Shown here piece after piece: positions 43,166 to 54,141 of a stretch of DNA of 64,000 bases. A model generated the notes under the pieces. That model saw only the letters and a list, made by a program, of their open reading frames with translations. It was not told the DNA's origin and made no database searches. Every line of letters begins with the position of its first letter. Position 1 is the stretch's first letter. This stretch comes from Cellvibrionaceae bacterium (lineage in GTDB: Bacteria; Pseudomonadota; Gammaproteobacteria; Pseudomonadales; Cellvibrionaceae). The translations under genes were made by a program, and so were the position numbers. The stretch lies in the NCBI GenBank assembly GCA_024707385.1, contig JANPZW010000009.1, forward strand, positions 434,001 to 498,000, written 5' to 3'.

Positions 43166-43573
43166 ATGACCGAAAACCAGGAACTGCGCAGAGCGGGGCT
43201 CAAAGTGACCCTGCCGCGCGTCAAGATTCTCCAGTTTCTGGAACAGTCCAAAGAACGCCACCTCAGCGCCGAGGACGTGTACAAGGCGCTGCTGGATTCC
43301 GGCGAGGACGTGGGCCTTGCGACTGTCTATCGGGTGTTGACCCAATTCGAACAGGCCGGTTTGGTGGAGCGCCACAACTTCGACGGCGGCCACTCCGTGT
43401 TTGAACTCGATAGCGGCAAACACCACGACCACTTGGTGTGCTCAGAAACTGGCAAAGTGATTGAGTTCCACAACGAAAAAATCGAACAGATTCAGCTACA
43501 GATCGCCAAAGATCTCGGCTACGAGCTGACTGGTCACAGCCTGGTTCTCTACGGCAAGCCCCTGAAGAAATAA
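43166..43573 (+). CDS. fur: ferric uptake regulator Fur
   Basis: A 135-residue Fur repressor that binds DNA with ferrous iron as co-repressor. It shows the winged helix (LKVTLPRVKILQFLEQ, GLATVYRVLTQFEQAGLV) and the metal-binding HHDHLVC. The second Cys of the enteric CxxC is replaced (CSETGKVIEF), as in Pseudomonas Fur, so the structural zinc site differs from E. coli. A good ribosome site (GAGG) precedes ATG 43166. It is divergent from bamE and convergent with recN. Confidence 0.95.
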   Translation: MTENQELRRAGLKVTLPRVKILQFLEQSKERHLSAEDVYKALLDSGEDVGLATVYRVLTQFEQAGLVERHNFDGGHSVFELDSGKHHDHLVCSETGKVIEFHNEKIEQIQLQIAKDLGYELTGHSLVLYGKPLKK

Positions 43574-43582
43574 GTCTCTGCT

Positions 43583-45236
43583 TCAGATTCCCAGCATTTC
43601 CCTGGCATGCGCCAGGGATTGCTGGGACTCCACCACCCCGCCCATCATGCGGGCAATCTCCAGAACCTTTGCCTCCCCGTCCAGAACGCCAATAGACGTA
43701 CTCGCGCCTTTTTTCGAAACGGTTTTTTCCACCTTGAAGTGCTGATTCGCCTTGCTGGCCACTTGAGCAAGATGCGTAACACAGAGCACCTGGGCGTTTT
43801 CGCCGAGTTGGCGCAGCATGCGCCCTACCACATCCCCGGTTGCGCCACCGATGCCCGCATCCACCTCGTCGAATACCAGGGTCGGGATGATGGAGGTTTT
43901 TGCCACTACCACCTGAATCGCCAGACTAATCCGTGACAGCTCGCCGCCGGAGGCGATTTTCGCCAGCGCGCGCGCCGGCTGTCCGGGAATGGTGCTAATC
44001 AAGAACTCGACTGTCTCCGCGCCCCAGCGGGAGGGCTCCTGTAAAGGAGTCAGGGCGATTTCAAAACTGCTATGGGCCATGGCAAGGCTCGCCAACTGTT
44101 GGCTGACCGATTTGGCGAGCGCTTTGGCCGCTTTGGCCCTCTCGCTGCTGAGCTTGGTTGCCAACTCCCGGTATCGCGCCAGCGCGGCAGTACAGGCAGC
44201 GTCGAGCTCCGCCAGGCGTTCATCACCGCTCTGCAACCCTTGCAGCTCCTCCGCCAACTGATTGTGGAGATCTACCAGCTCCTCCGGGGCGGTGCGATGC
44301 TTGCGGGCGATGTCGTAAATCGCCGACAAACGCTGCTCGATCTCAGGCAGACTTTCGTCCTGGTCATCCGCGCCAGACATCTCCCTCTGCAGCTCCCGGC
44401 TGCCCTCTTCCCACCTGGATCAACGCGTTCTGCAGCATCGCCTCTACCTCGGCGATGCGCGCGGATTTGAATGGCAGATTCTGGATCAGTTGCAGCGAAT
44501 GGTTTAAGCGGTCCAGCACCGAGTCTTCACCCTCGCTGCAAATCTCCGCCACGGTCTGGCAGCTCTGCTGAATCTGCACGGCATTGGCGAGCTGGCGCTG
44601 GCGCCCCTCCAAAGATTCCACTTCACCAGCGGACAGGCCCAACTGGTCCAACTCACCCACCTGATAGCTGAGCAGCTGATAACGAGCATTCAACTCGGCG
44701 CTGTTGTTGCGCACCAGATCTGCCGCCGCCTGCAACTCCTGCCACTGTGCAAAAGCCGCTTTGACGTCAGCCGCCGCTTGCTGATGTTGACCAAAGTCAT
44801 CCAGCAGGCGCCGGTGGGTGGCGTTTTGCAACAGAGACTGGTGTTCATGCTGACTATGGATATCGAGCAGGCGGTCGCCCAGGGCGCGCAGCTGCGTGAG
44901 CGTGACCGGCTGGCCATTGATATAGGCGCGCGACCGCCCTTCGCTGGTCACCACGCGACGGACGATGCATTCGTCGCTATCCAGGTCCACCTCTTTCAAC
45001 CAGCTCCGCACATGGCTGAGTCGGCTGATATCAAAACAGGCGGTAACCTCCGCACGCTCCGCACCAGCGCGCACCTTTTCAGCCTCGGCGCGATCACCCA
45101 AAGCGAGGCTGAGCGCGTCCAGCAAGATGGATTTGCCCGCGCCCGTCTCCCCCGTCAACACCGTCAGACCCGCGCCGAAGTCGAGGCTGAGCTGATTGAC
45201 GAGCGTGAAATCGCTGACCTGCAGATGCGTGAGCAC
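43583..45236 (-). CDS. recN: DNA repair ATPase RecN (frameshifted)
   Basis: Repaired, about 550 residues, near the E. coli length. It is an SMC-like protein: Walker [13 protein letters not shown] near residue 30, a coiled-coil middle, and the C-terminal [19 protein letters not shown] signature (here [13 protein letters not shown]) with Walker [15 protein letters not shown]. It acts in double-strand-break repair. GTG 45236 gives [10 protein letters not shown], matching the usual MLxxLxIxNF start. One base too many in the plus-strand C3 run 44410-44412 breaks the frame; repair gives [18 protein letters not shown]. It is divergent from grpE. Confidence 0.94.
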
Positions 45237-45322
45237 AAATGACCCCCAGGAAAACAAAAGGTGGTTATTTATACAGTAGTTGCCTGCCTTCTGCCAGCGC
45301 GTGCAGATCCCCTTCCGTTGCT

Positions 45323-45348
45323 CTTGAATGTGCCTGGGATGCCCCCAT
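45323..45348 (+). promoter_or_regulatory. sigma-32 heat-shock promoter of grpE
   Basis: CTTGAA, 14 bases, CCCCAT, followed by AA, is a full match to the RpoH promoter consensus. It lies 47 bases upstream of the grpE GTG start and points towards it, so grpE should be heat inducible. Confidence 0.85.
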
Positions 45349-45394
45349 AAAGAGGCCCATCATCAGAAGCCCTGAGCCGAGAGGAGATAAACAC

Positions 45395-45964
45395 GTGACT
45401 CAAGACCAGAATCCATTGGATGAATTGCAGGACGACCAAGTGGATATCAGCAGCGCCGCCGAACAAGGCGCGCCCCTGACTACCGAAGCCCTGCAGCAAC
45501 AGGTCGAAGACCTGAAAAACGAATTGGTGCAGGCCAAGGAGCAGAGCCTGCGCGTGCAGGCGGAAATGCAGAATGTCCGCCGCCGAGCGCAGCAGGATGT
45601 GGAAAAGGCACACAAGTTTGCATTGGAGAAATTCGTCAGCGATCTGCTACCCGTTGCCGACAATCTCGAGCGAGCCCTCGCGTCCACCCAAGGCAGTGAC
45701 AATATCGACCTGAGCGCTGTTGTTGAAGGCGTGGAGCTGACCCTGAAGAGCCTCCTAGATACACTCCAGCGCCATCAGGTAGAGCAGGTCAATCCCGAGG
45801 GCGAACCTTTCGATCCGCAGTTTCATCAGGCGATGACCGCTATTGAAAACCGCGACGTGGAACCCAATACCGTGCTCAATGTGTTCCAGCGCGGTTATAC
45901 CCTGAGCGGCAGACTGGTGCGTCCAGCAATGGTAGTGGTTTCCAAGGCACCGGCCGGCGGCTGA
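45395..45964 (+). CDS. grpE: nucleotide exchange factor GrpE
   Basis: A 189-residue GrpE. It has the acidic N-terminus, the long coiled coil ([19 protein letters not shown]), and the beta-domain signatures [31 protein letters not shown] and [23 protein letters not shown]. It releases ADP from DnaK. The GTG start at 45395 is supported by GAGGAG 9 bases upstream; codons before it are not GrpE-like. It heads the chaperone block and has its own sigma-32 promoter. Confidence 0.95.
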   Translation: MTQDQNPLDELQDDQVDISSAAEQGAPLTTEALQQQVEDLKNELVQAKEQSLRVQAEMQNVRRRAQQDVEKAHKFALEKFVSDLLPVADNLERALASTQGSDNIDLSAVVEGVELTLKSLLDTLQRHQVEQVNPEGEPFDPQFHQAMTAIENRDVEPNTVLNVFQRGYTLSGRLVRPAMVVVSKAPAGG

Positions 45965-45983
45965 GAAAAAACCTCGGCAGCGC

Positions 45984-46011
45984 CTTGAATTTACGCCGCC
46001 AGCGCCAATAT
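45984..46011 (+). promoter_or_regulatory. probable sigma-32 promoter of dnaK
   Basis: CTTGAA, 14 bases, GCCAATAT in the grpE-dnaK gap. The -35 is perfect and the -10 is only a partial match to CCCCATNT. The position, about 125 bases before the dnaK start, suits a heat-shock promoter that allows dnaK to be transcribed apart from grpE. Confidence 0.55.
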
Positions 46012-46135
46012 TCACAGGCAAATGCTGATCCCAAAGACTCAGCAGATCCTGATTACTGACAACGAATTTTGATTAGATCAACACCTGGTTCCCGCACCAG
46101 TTTGTGACCGGCGAAAAGCCGCGAGGAGATTAGCA

Positions 46136-48058
46136 ATGGGCAAGATTATCGGCATCGACCTGGGTACCACCAACTCCTGTGTGGCCATACTCGAGGGCGA
46201 CAAACCCAAAGTCATTGAGAACGCCGAGGGTGATCGCACTACCCCGTCGATCGTTGCGTTTACACAAGATGGAGAAATCCTGGTCGGTCAGAGCGCCAAG
46301 CGCCAAGCCGTCACCAACCCGCAAAACACCCTGTTTGCCGTGAAGCGTCTGATCGGTCGCAAATTCCAGGACGATGTGGTGCAGAAAGATATTTCCATGG
46401 TGCCTTACAAAATCGTTAAGGCAGACAATGGCGACGCCTGGGTGGAAGCCAAAGGCGACAAAAAAGCACCGCCGCAGATTTCCGCTGAAGTGCTGAAGAA
46501 AATGAAAAAGACTGCTGAGGATTATCTCGGCGAGCCTGTCACAGAAGCCGTCATCACAGTTCCGGCCTACTTCAACGACTCTCAACGCCAGGCCACCAAA
46601 GACGCCGGGCGCATTGCGGGCCTGGAAGTGAAGCGCATCATCAACGAACCCACTGCCGCGGCTCTCGCTTACGGTATGGACAAAGCCAAAGGCGACCGCA
46701 CCATCGCGGTATACGACCTGGGTGGCGGTACCTTCGATATTTCCATCATCGAAATTGCCGACGTTGACGGCGAGCATCAATTCGAAGTGCTTTCCACCAA
46801 CGGTGACACCTTCCTCGGTGGTGAAGACTTTGACATGCGCCTGATCGAGTATCTGGCAGCGGAATTTAAAAAATCCAATGGCATTGATCTGCACAACGAT
46901 CCACTGGCACTGCAGCGCCTGAAAGAAGCGGCGGAAAAAGCCAAGATCGAGCTGTCCTCCAGCCAGCAAACTGAAGTCAACTTGCCTTACATCACTGCCG
47001 ACAACACAGGTCCAAAACACTTGGTGGTGAAATTGACTCGCGCCAAGTTGGAATCCCTGGTGGAAGATCTGGTGAAGCGCTCCATGGAGCCGGTGAAAAC
47101 CGCGCTGCAGGACGCCGGCCTGTCCGTCGACAAAATCAACGACGTGATTCTGGTGGGCGGTCAGACCCGTATGCCACTGGTGCAGAAATACGTGGCCGAT
47201 TTCTTCGGCAAAGAGCCCCGCAAAGACGTCAACCCCGATGAAGCCGTTGCCGTGGGCGCCGCGATTCAGGGCGCTGTTCTGTCCGGCGATGTCAAAGACG
47301 TGTTGCTGCTCGACGTAACTCCGCTGACCTTGGGTATCGAAACCATGGGCGGTGTGGCCACTCCGCTGATCGAGAAGAACACCACCATCCCGACCAAAAA
47401 GTCGCAAGTGTTCTCTACCGCGGAAGACAACCAGACCGCCGTTACCATCCACGTGGTACAGGGCGAGCGCAAACAGGCGTCGCAGAACAAATCTCTGGGC
47501 CGCTTCGACTTGGCTGATATTCCCCCCGCACAACGCGGTATGCCGCAGATCGAAGTGACCTTCGACATAGACGCCAACGGTATCTTGAACGTATCCGCCA
47601 AAGACAAGGCGACTGGCAAGCAGCAGTCCATCGTGATCAAAGCGTCCTCAGGTTTGAGCGATGCGGAAATCGAGAAAATGGTGAAGGACGCCGAAGCTAA
47701 TGCCGAGGCCGACCGCAAGTTCGAAGAGCTGGTGAGCGCGCGCAATACGCTCGAAGGCTTGATCCACGCCACCCGAAAAACCGTGCAGGAAGCCGGCGAT
47801 AAAGCCACTGCTGACGAAAAAGCCAAAATCGAGGCGGCTTTGAAGGAAGCGGAAGAAGCGGTGAAAGGCAATGATAAAGCCCAGATCGACGCGGCGATCC
47901 AGAAGCTCACGGAAGCCTCGCAATCCTTGGCACAGAAACTCTACGCTGAGCAGACTGCCGGTGCGAATAACGCGCAACCGGGCGGCGGCAACGAGTCAAA
48001 AGCTGAGGACGGCGTAGTGGACGCTGAGTTTGAGGAAGTAAAAGACGATCGCAAATAA
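46136..48058 (+). CDS. dnaK: chaperone DnaK (Hsp70)
   Basis: A 640-residue Hsp70 with an intact frame. It has the ATPase signatures [29 protein letters not shown] and [17 protein letters not shown], the [10 protein letters not shown] stretch, the conserved linker, the substrate-binding domain with [15 protein letters not shown], and the helical lid ending in the typical acidic EEVKDDRK. It folds and disaggregates proteins with DnaJ and GrpE, both encoded alongside. ATG 46136 has a GAGGAG ribosome site. The gap after it holds a strong hairpin. Confidence 0.98.
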   Translation: MGKIIGIDLGTTNSCVAILEGDKPKVIENAEGDRTTPSIVAFTQDGEILVGQSAKRQAVTNPQNTLFAVKRLIGRKFQDDVVQKDISMVPYKIVKADNGDAWVEAKGDKKAPPQISAEVLKKMKKTAEDYLGEPVTEAVITVPAYFNDSQRQATKDAGRIAGLEVKRIINEPTAAALAYGMDKAKGDRTIAVYDLGGGTFDISIIEIADVDGEHQFEVLSTNGDTFLGGEDFDMRLIEYLAAEFKKSNGIDLHNDPLALQRLKEAAEKAKIELSSSQQTEVNLPYITADNTGPKHLVVKLTRAKLESLVEDLVKRSMEPVKTALQDAGLSVDKINDVILVGGQTRMPLVQKYVADFFGKEPRKDVNPDEAVAVGAAIQGAVLSGDVKDVLLLDVTPLTLGIETMGGVATPLIEKNTTIPTKKSQVFSTAEDNQTAVTIHVVQGERKQASQNKSLGRFDLADIPPAQRGMPQIEVTFDIDANGILNVSAKDKATGKQQSIVIKASSGLSDAEIEKMVKDAEANAEADRKFEELVSARNTLEGLIHATRKTVQEAGDKATADEKAKIEAALKEAEEAVKGNDKAQIDAAIQKLTEASQSLAQKLYAEQTAGANNAQPGGGNESKAEDGVVDAEFEEVKDDRK

Positions 48059-48097
48059 GCGTCTGAAAACTGCGCTTACGCGCATAAGCAGGCACGA

Positions 48098-48126
48098 CAC
48101 AAAGCAGGGCAACGCCCTGCTTTGTG
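48098..48126 (+). terminator. strong hairpin in the dnaK-dnaJ gap
   Basis: A perfect 13-base stem CACAAAGCAGGGC / GCCCTGCTTTGTG with a three-base loop, 40 bases after dnaK. No T tract follows, so it may be a leaky terminator or a stabiliser of the dnaK message that lowers dnaJ expression relative to dnaK. Confidence 0.6.
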
Positions 48127-48218
48127 CTAACAAGAAACCGGCCAGCAGGGAGCGGTAAATCTACGGGAACTCCGCAGACTATCTCATCCCTGCCGGGCAT
48201 CATCGAAGTTGCGCCACA

Positions 48219-49335
48219 ATGTCCAAACGAGATTATTACGAAGTCCTTGGGGTATCCAAAACCGTATCCGAACAGGAGCTGAAAAAAGCTTACCGTCGGG
48301 TCGCCATGAAATTTCACCCCGATCGCAACCCCGACAACAAGGAAGCAGAAGAGAAATTCAAGGAGGCCAGCGAGGCTTACGAAGTACTCTCCGACGCCAA
48401 TAAACGCGCGGCCTATGACCGCTACGGCCACTCCGCCGTTGAAGGTGCGGGAATGGGCGGCGGCGGTGCCGGTTTCGGCAGCTTCAGCGACATTTTTGGC
48501 GACGTCTTCGGCGATATCTTTGGCGGCGGCCAGCGCGGCGGCCCAAGCCGCGGTGCTGATCTGCGTTACACCCTGGAATTGAGCCTGGAAGACGCCGTGC
48601 GCGGCGCCAACGTCAAGATTAAAGTCCCCACACTGGTATCCTGCAAAACCTGCGACGGCTCTGGTGCCAAATCGGGCACCAAAGCCAACACATGTACCAC
48701 CTGTGGCGGCCACGGCCAGGTGCGCATGCAACAGGGATTCTTCTCCGTACAGCAAACCTGTCCCACCTGCCGCGGCAAGGGCAAAGTCATTACCGATCCG
48801 TGCGGTGACTGTCGCGGTCACGGGCGCGTCGAAGAAACCAAAACCCTCAACGTCAAAGTGCCACCCGGCGTGGACACCGGCGACCGCATTCGGCTCTCCG
48901 GTGAGGGCGAAGCCGGCACAGATGGCGGACCCAGTGGCGACCTCTACGTGCAGGTTTCCGTCAAAGAACACGAGTTCTTTCAGCGCGAAGGGCGCGATCT
49001 CTATTGCGAGGTTCCCATCAGCATCGTCGACGCCTGTCTCGGCGGCGAGCTGGAGGTGCCGACCCTGGACGGCCGCGTGAAATTGAAAGTGCCCGAAGGA
49101 ACCCAAACCGGCAAAGCTCTTCCGCCTGCGTGGCAAAGGGGTGACCCCGGTACGCGGCGGCCCGCCGGGCGATCTGCTTTGCAGAGTGGCCGTGGAGACA
49201 CCGGTCAATCTCACCAACAAACAAAAAGAACTCCTGCGGGAATTACAGGCCAACATGACCGGAGATAAACACTCGCCCAAGCAGACCAGTTGGTTTGAAG
49301 GGATGAAAAATTTCTTCGGGGATATGAAGCTGTGA
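48219..49335 (+). CDS. dnaJ: co-chaperone DnaJ (frameshifted near the C-terminus)
   Basis: Repaired, about 371 residues. The J domain ([30 protein letters not shown] with the HPD loop) is followed by a Gly/Phe-rich linker, four zinc-binding repeats ([32 protein letters not shown]) and the C-terminal substrate domain. One A too many in the A3 run near 49111-49113 shifts the frame; repair gives [18 protein letters not shown] and the usual end at 49335. It stimulates DnaK ATPase and delivers clients. Confidence 0.95.
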
Positions 49336-49412
49336 TTTTCTCTCCGGCAGTCGCCTGACTGCCGGTTTCTACTGCGCTATGCTTGAGCGCAGTTTGCCTT
49401 CTGAGCGCCTCC

Positions 49413-50859
<1,447 letters not shown>

Positions 50860-50887
50860 TCAAAACAAAACTGTTCGCTCGTCATCG

Positions 50888-50910
50888 CAGCGGTTAAACT
50901 TCAACCGCTG
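50888..50910 (+). terminator. possible weak terminator after dapB
   Basis: A hairpin with arms CAGCGGTT and AACCGCTG and a seven-base loop lies about 30 bases after the dapB stop. There is no clear T run, so it may be only a processing or regulatory hairpin. Confidence 0.35.
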
Positions 50911-50931
50911 TCACTTACACAAGGAGGTTCC

Positions 50932-52119
50932 ATGAAAACTCTAATCGCCACACTTGCCCTTCTCTCTCTAAGCATTTCCTGCTTCGCCGAAATTACCATT
51001 GACGACCTCCCATATATCGAAGGCACCCCACTGGTTGAACGGGTTGACGATATCCCGATTTGGAGCGTGCTGGATTATGCGGAGGAAGATGGGATTGTGC
51101 AGTGGGCTTGGTTGGACAACCTGGGTCAACTTGCATATCTAGCCTATCCAAGCAGCACCGATGCTGTGATATTCCCGGACGGGTTTGAACTAAGTAAGAG
51201 TCCTGAAAATATCGTTATCTCAATTAGGGCAGGCGAATCTCAGGACTGGCACTTCACGCGATTCGGCGGAGAGGTGGTTGTCAGAGGGGCCGATGTAGAC
51301 GTCCCGTACCTGCATGGTTTGGCCGAAGAAACAACCCAAGGCAATACCTATCAGCTCCACGATACCCGCACATTAAATTTAAGTGGTAATGCGACGGCCC
51401 TCTTTGATGCATCTGGGCAGATATTAGCAATCGCTGGTACGGAATCAGATGATATTTTGCAGGGACCAAACGCTGAGAATACATGGAAGTTGGCTGGCGA
51501 ATCATCAGGCACACTGGAAACCGGTGGTGAACAGAGCGCGCCTATTGAATATTCATCGATAGAGAGCTTGATTGGTGGCAGCATGAATGACACGTTCGAG
51601 ATCTACACAAACGGAGTGAGTCTACCCTCCATTGATGGAAACGGAGGAGCAATGCTAATTATTGCCGACACTCTAGTGCCCAGTGGTGACGCGAATCTTG
51701 GAAACGGAATTTCAGAAAGTCCGTGGATAGGTTGTTCCGGTTCTGGCCTTATAATTAGCTCCGACCCTAGCCTTTCTGTAGCCGGATCGCCATGTCTGAT
51801 CGGTGGTAATTTCTCCTCGGCTATAATCCTACCTGACATAATTCATGGCGAAGTAACAATATGCAGGCTTCCAGAACCGTATGAATATACTGGTGAAAAG
51901 AAGGTCCTATGCGGAGAAAATTGGGTGGCGGTGAGTGACGACGAATGGGCCGATCTGATCGCTTATTCTGGTGCTTCATATCTTGAAGAAGAAACTCAGC
52001 AACAAAATCCCCCTAAGAAAAGGAAATCCAGAGGCGGTTCAATTCCTTTTTCAATCCTGCACTTGCTTTTGCTGGTGCTGATTTTCCAACGACAGTCCAA
52101 TCACCGATCATTACATTGA
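50932..52119 (+). CDS. secreted protein with a possible GlyGly-CTERM sorting tail
   Basis: A 395-residue protein with a signal peptide (LIATLALLSLSISCFA) and a strong AAGGAGG ribosome site before ATG 50932. The middle is rich in Gly, Ser and Asp, with a GTESDDILQGPNAENTW stretch reminiscent of one calcium-binding RTX repeat and an IESLIGGSMNDTFEIYTNG stretch. The last 34 residues read as a Lys/Arg-rich segment, Gly-Gly-Ser, a hydrophobic stretch (IPFSILHLLLLVLIF) and a short basic end, the pattern of the GlyGly-CTERM rhombosortase signal. No enzymatic domain is recognised. Its composition is more AT-rich than the neighbours, which suggests recent transfer or weak constraint. Confidence 0.6.
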   Translation: MKTLIATLALLSLSISCFAEITIDDLPYIEGTPLVERVDDIPIWSVLDYAEEDGIVQWAWLDNLGQLAYLAYPSSTDAVIFPDGFELSKSPENIVISIRAGESQDWHFTRFGGEVVVRGADVDVPYLHGLAEETTQGNTYQLHDTRTLNLSGNATALFDASGQILAIAGTESDDILQGPNAENTWKLAGESSGTLETGGEQSAPIEYSSIESLIGGSMNDTFEIYTNGVSLPSIDGNGGAMLIIADTLVPSGDANLGNGISESPWIGCSGSGLIISSDPSLSVAGSPCLIGGNFSSAIILPDIIHGEVTICRLPEPYEYTGEKKVLCGENWVAVSDDEWADLIAYSGASYLEEETQQQNPPKKRKSRGGSIPFSILHLLLLVLIFQRQSNHRSLH

Positions 52120-52121
52120 AC

Positions 52122-54020
52122 CTACCCAAACCCCCGCCGATCAATCCCCAACTTTTTCATCCGCGAGGCCAAGGTGGTGGGTTTTATGCCGAGCAGGTGG
52201 GCGGCGCCGTCTTCGCCGTAGAGCTTGCCGCGGGCTCGCTGCAGGGCGTTGACGATGGCTTGGTAGCGCAGGGCTTCGCAGTCGGATTCGGTGATGGGTT
52301 CGGCGGGGGTGGCATGGCGCGGCAGACTTTGCGTGGGATGGCTGCCACTCAGCAAGGGCATTTCCTCCAGAATTAATTTTTCACCACGACTCAAAATCAC
52401 CTGGCGCTCGATCAGATTTTCCAATTCACGAATATTGCCCGGCCAGTGGTAATTCTGCAGGCGCTGCATCTGCGCGACCGAAATGCGCAATTCTGGTTTA
52501 TTGAAGCGCTGGCAGGTTTTTTTCAAAAAATGACTGATCAAGAGCGGAATATCGTCGCGACGGTCGCGCAGGGAGATGGAGTGAATGGGAAAGACGTTCA
52601 GGCGAAAGTAAAGATCTTCGCGGAATTTCCCCTCCTGCACCAGCTTTTGCAAGTCGCGATTTGTGGCGGCAATTACACGCACATCCACTTTTTGCGTTTT
52701 GGCATCGCCCACTTTTTCAAATTCGTTGTCCTGCAGTACGCGCAGAAGTTTCGCCTGCAGCGATAAAGGAATTTCTCCCACTTCATCGAGAAATAAGGTT
52801 CCGCCATCGGCGAGCTGGAAACGCCCCGGCCGATCCTGCAGCGCGCCGGAAAAAGCGCCGCGCACATGGCCGAAAAATTCGCTTTCGAATAATTCCGCGG
52901 GAATCGCCGCGCAATTTACCCGCACCAGCGGCCGGCTTTGGCGGTCACTGGCGGTGTGGATTGCGCGCGCGATCAATTCTTTACCTGTGCCGGATTCTCC
53001 GGTGATCAGCACCGTCGCGTCCGTAGGGGCGACCAGACGTATTTGATGCAGGATGCGCTCGATGGCGAGGCTGCGACCAACGATCTGGTAGGCGTTATAG
53101 CCAGCGCTGATTTCCTCCTGCAAATAGGCATTTTCCAATTCCAGGCGCTGCTTGAGCTGTTCGACCTCCGTTAACGCGTTGCGCAATTTTGCTTCGGCTT
53201 CACGGCGCTCGGAAATATCGCGGAAAATCACCACCGCACCGGCGAGGCGGCCATTATCGAGAATCGGTGTGCTGGTGTATTCCACCGGCAGCGGCCGGCC
53301 GGTTTTACTCCAGAAAACCTCGTTATCCACTTTGTGCACAGCCCCATCCTTAAAGGCGGCATAAATGGGGCAGTCGTGGACACAATAATCCGAGCCATCG
53401 CCATGGCTGTGGTGAATGGCGGTGTGGACGTTTTTGCCGATCAATTCTTCGGCGAGATAGCCGAGCATGCGCTCCGCCGCAGGATTCAAGAAGGTGGTGT
53501 TGCCATCCGCATCCACACCGTAAATTCCCTCTCCGGCGGCACTCAAAATCAGCTGATTTTCTTTTTCGATCTGCTGAAATACTTCGTGGATGCGCGGCCA
53601 AGGTAGAAGGCCAAAACGGTGATTTTTTTGCGCGCTATTTTTCACGCGCCAGATCTGCATTTTTTCCCTATCACGCAGCAGCAGAAACAGCAGGCGCCGC
53701 CCACGTATTACCAGTATCTTGGCGCTAACTTCCAAGGGCAGCTCGCGACCGCCAATGGAAAAACTAAGCTGCTCCGTCATGCCCTCGCCCATCTCGTCCA
53801 CCTCGCAGGTAAAGGCGACAAGGTGACCGAGACTCGCACCAAATAAGCGGCTAGCTGGCACCAGGGCGAGGCGCTCTGCCCCAAAATTGATCATCCGTAG
53901 GCATTTTAGATTGGCGTATTCGACGCGATCAGCCAAAGGATCTATCACCAGCGCCGCCTCAGGTACGCCTTCCAGCAGCGCAAAATCATTTCTTTCCGCC
54001 GTTTTTACTGGGTTCATCAC
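52122..54020 (-). CDS. sigma-54-dependent PAS-AAA-Fis regulator, candidate CynF
   Basis: A 632-residue bacterial enhancer-binding protein. It has two PAS-like sensor regions (about 15-130 and 155-290, the second with a CVHDCPIYAAF Cys pair), a coiled coil, the AAA+ domain with Walker A TGESGTGKELIARA, the sigma-54 contact loop GAFSGA (GAFTGA variant), TLFLDEVGEIPLSLQAKLLR, and a Fis-type helix-turn-helix at the C-terminus. It activates a sigma-54 promoter when its sensor is triggered. In the window the only near-consensus sigma-54 promoter is that of the cyanate operon, which in Pseudomonas is controlled by such a protein, CynF. That link is an inference, not shown by the sequence. Confidence 0.85.
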   Translation of the reverse strand: MMNPVKTAERNDFALLEGVPEAALVIDPLADRVEYANLKCLRMINFGAERLALVPASRLFGASLGHLVAFTCEVDEMGEGMTEQLSFSIGGRELPLEVSAKILVIRGRRLLFLLLRDREKMQIWRVKNSAQKNHRFGLLPWPRIHEVFQQIEKENQLILSAAGEGIYGVDADGNTTFLNPAAERMLGYLAEELIGKNVHTAIHHSHGDGSDYCVHDCPIYAAFKDGAVHKVDNEVFWSKTGRPLPVEYTSTPILDNGRLAGAVVIFRDISERREAEAKLRNALTEVEQLKQRLELENAYLQEEISAGYNAYQIVGRSLAIERILHQIRLVAPTDATVLITGESGTGKELIARAIHTASDRQSRPLVRVNCAAIPAELFESEFFGHVRGAFSGALQDRPGRFQLADGGTLFLDEVGEIPLSLQAKLLRVLQDNEFEKVGDAKTQKVDVRVIAATNRDLQKLVQEGKFREDLYFRLNVFPIHSISLRDRRDDIPLLISHFLKKTCQRFNKPELRISVAQMQRLQNYHWPGNIRELENLIERQVILSRGEKLILEEMPLLSGSHPTQSLPRHATPAEPITESDCEALRYQAIVNALQRARGKLYGEDGAAHLLGIKPTTLASRMKKLGIDRRGFG

Positions 54021-54094
54021 AGGAAATTCGCAATGAAGAAAGTTTGCACAACGAAAAATCGTGCCACCTTGATGCGTTGGCTGAAACTGGAGAG

Positions 54095-54120
54095 AAAGCT
54101 CCTCGGGACCGAGGAGCTTT
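54095..54120 (-). terminator. rho-independent terminator after the TreS-maltokinase gene
   Basis: A perfect 11-base hairpin AAAGCTCCTCG / CGAGGAGCTTT with a four-base loop, about 20 bases after the stop codon on the minus strand. The trailing T tract is short, so some read-through into the regulator gene is possible. Confidence 0.75.
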
Positions 54121-54141
54121 AATTAGAAGGCTTTTGTTGGA

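Noticed and set aside
46130..47533. 467-codon minus-strand open frame opposite dnaK
   Set aside because: Antisense frames of Hsp70 genes are a known false positive; no independent start site or motif.
47907..49280. 457-codon minus-strand open frame opposite dnaJ
   Set aside because: Antisense to dnaJ with a low-complexity peptide.
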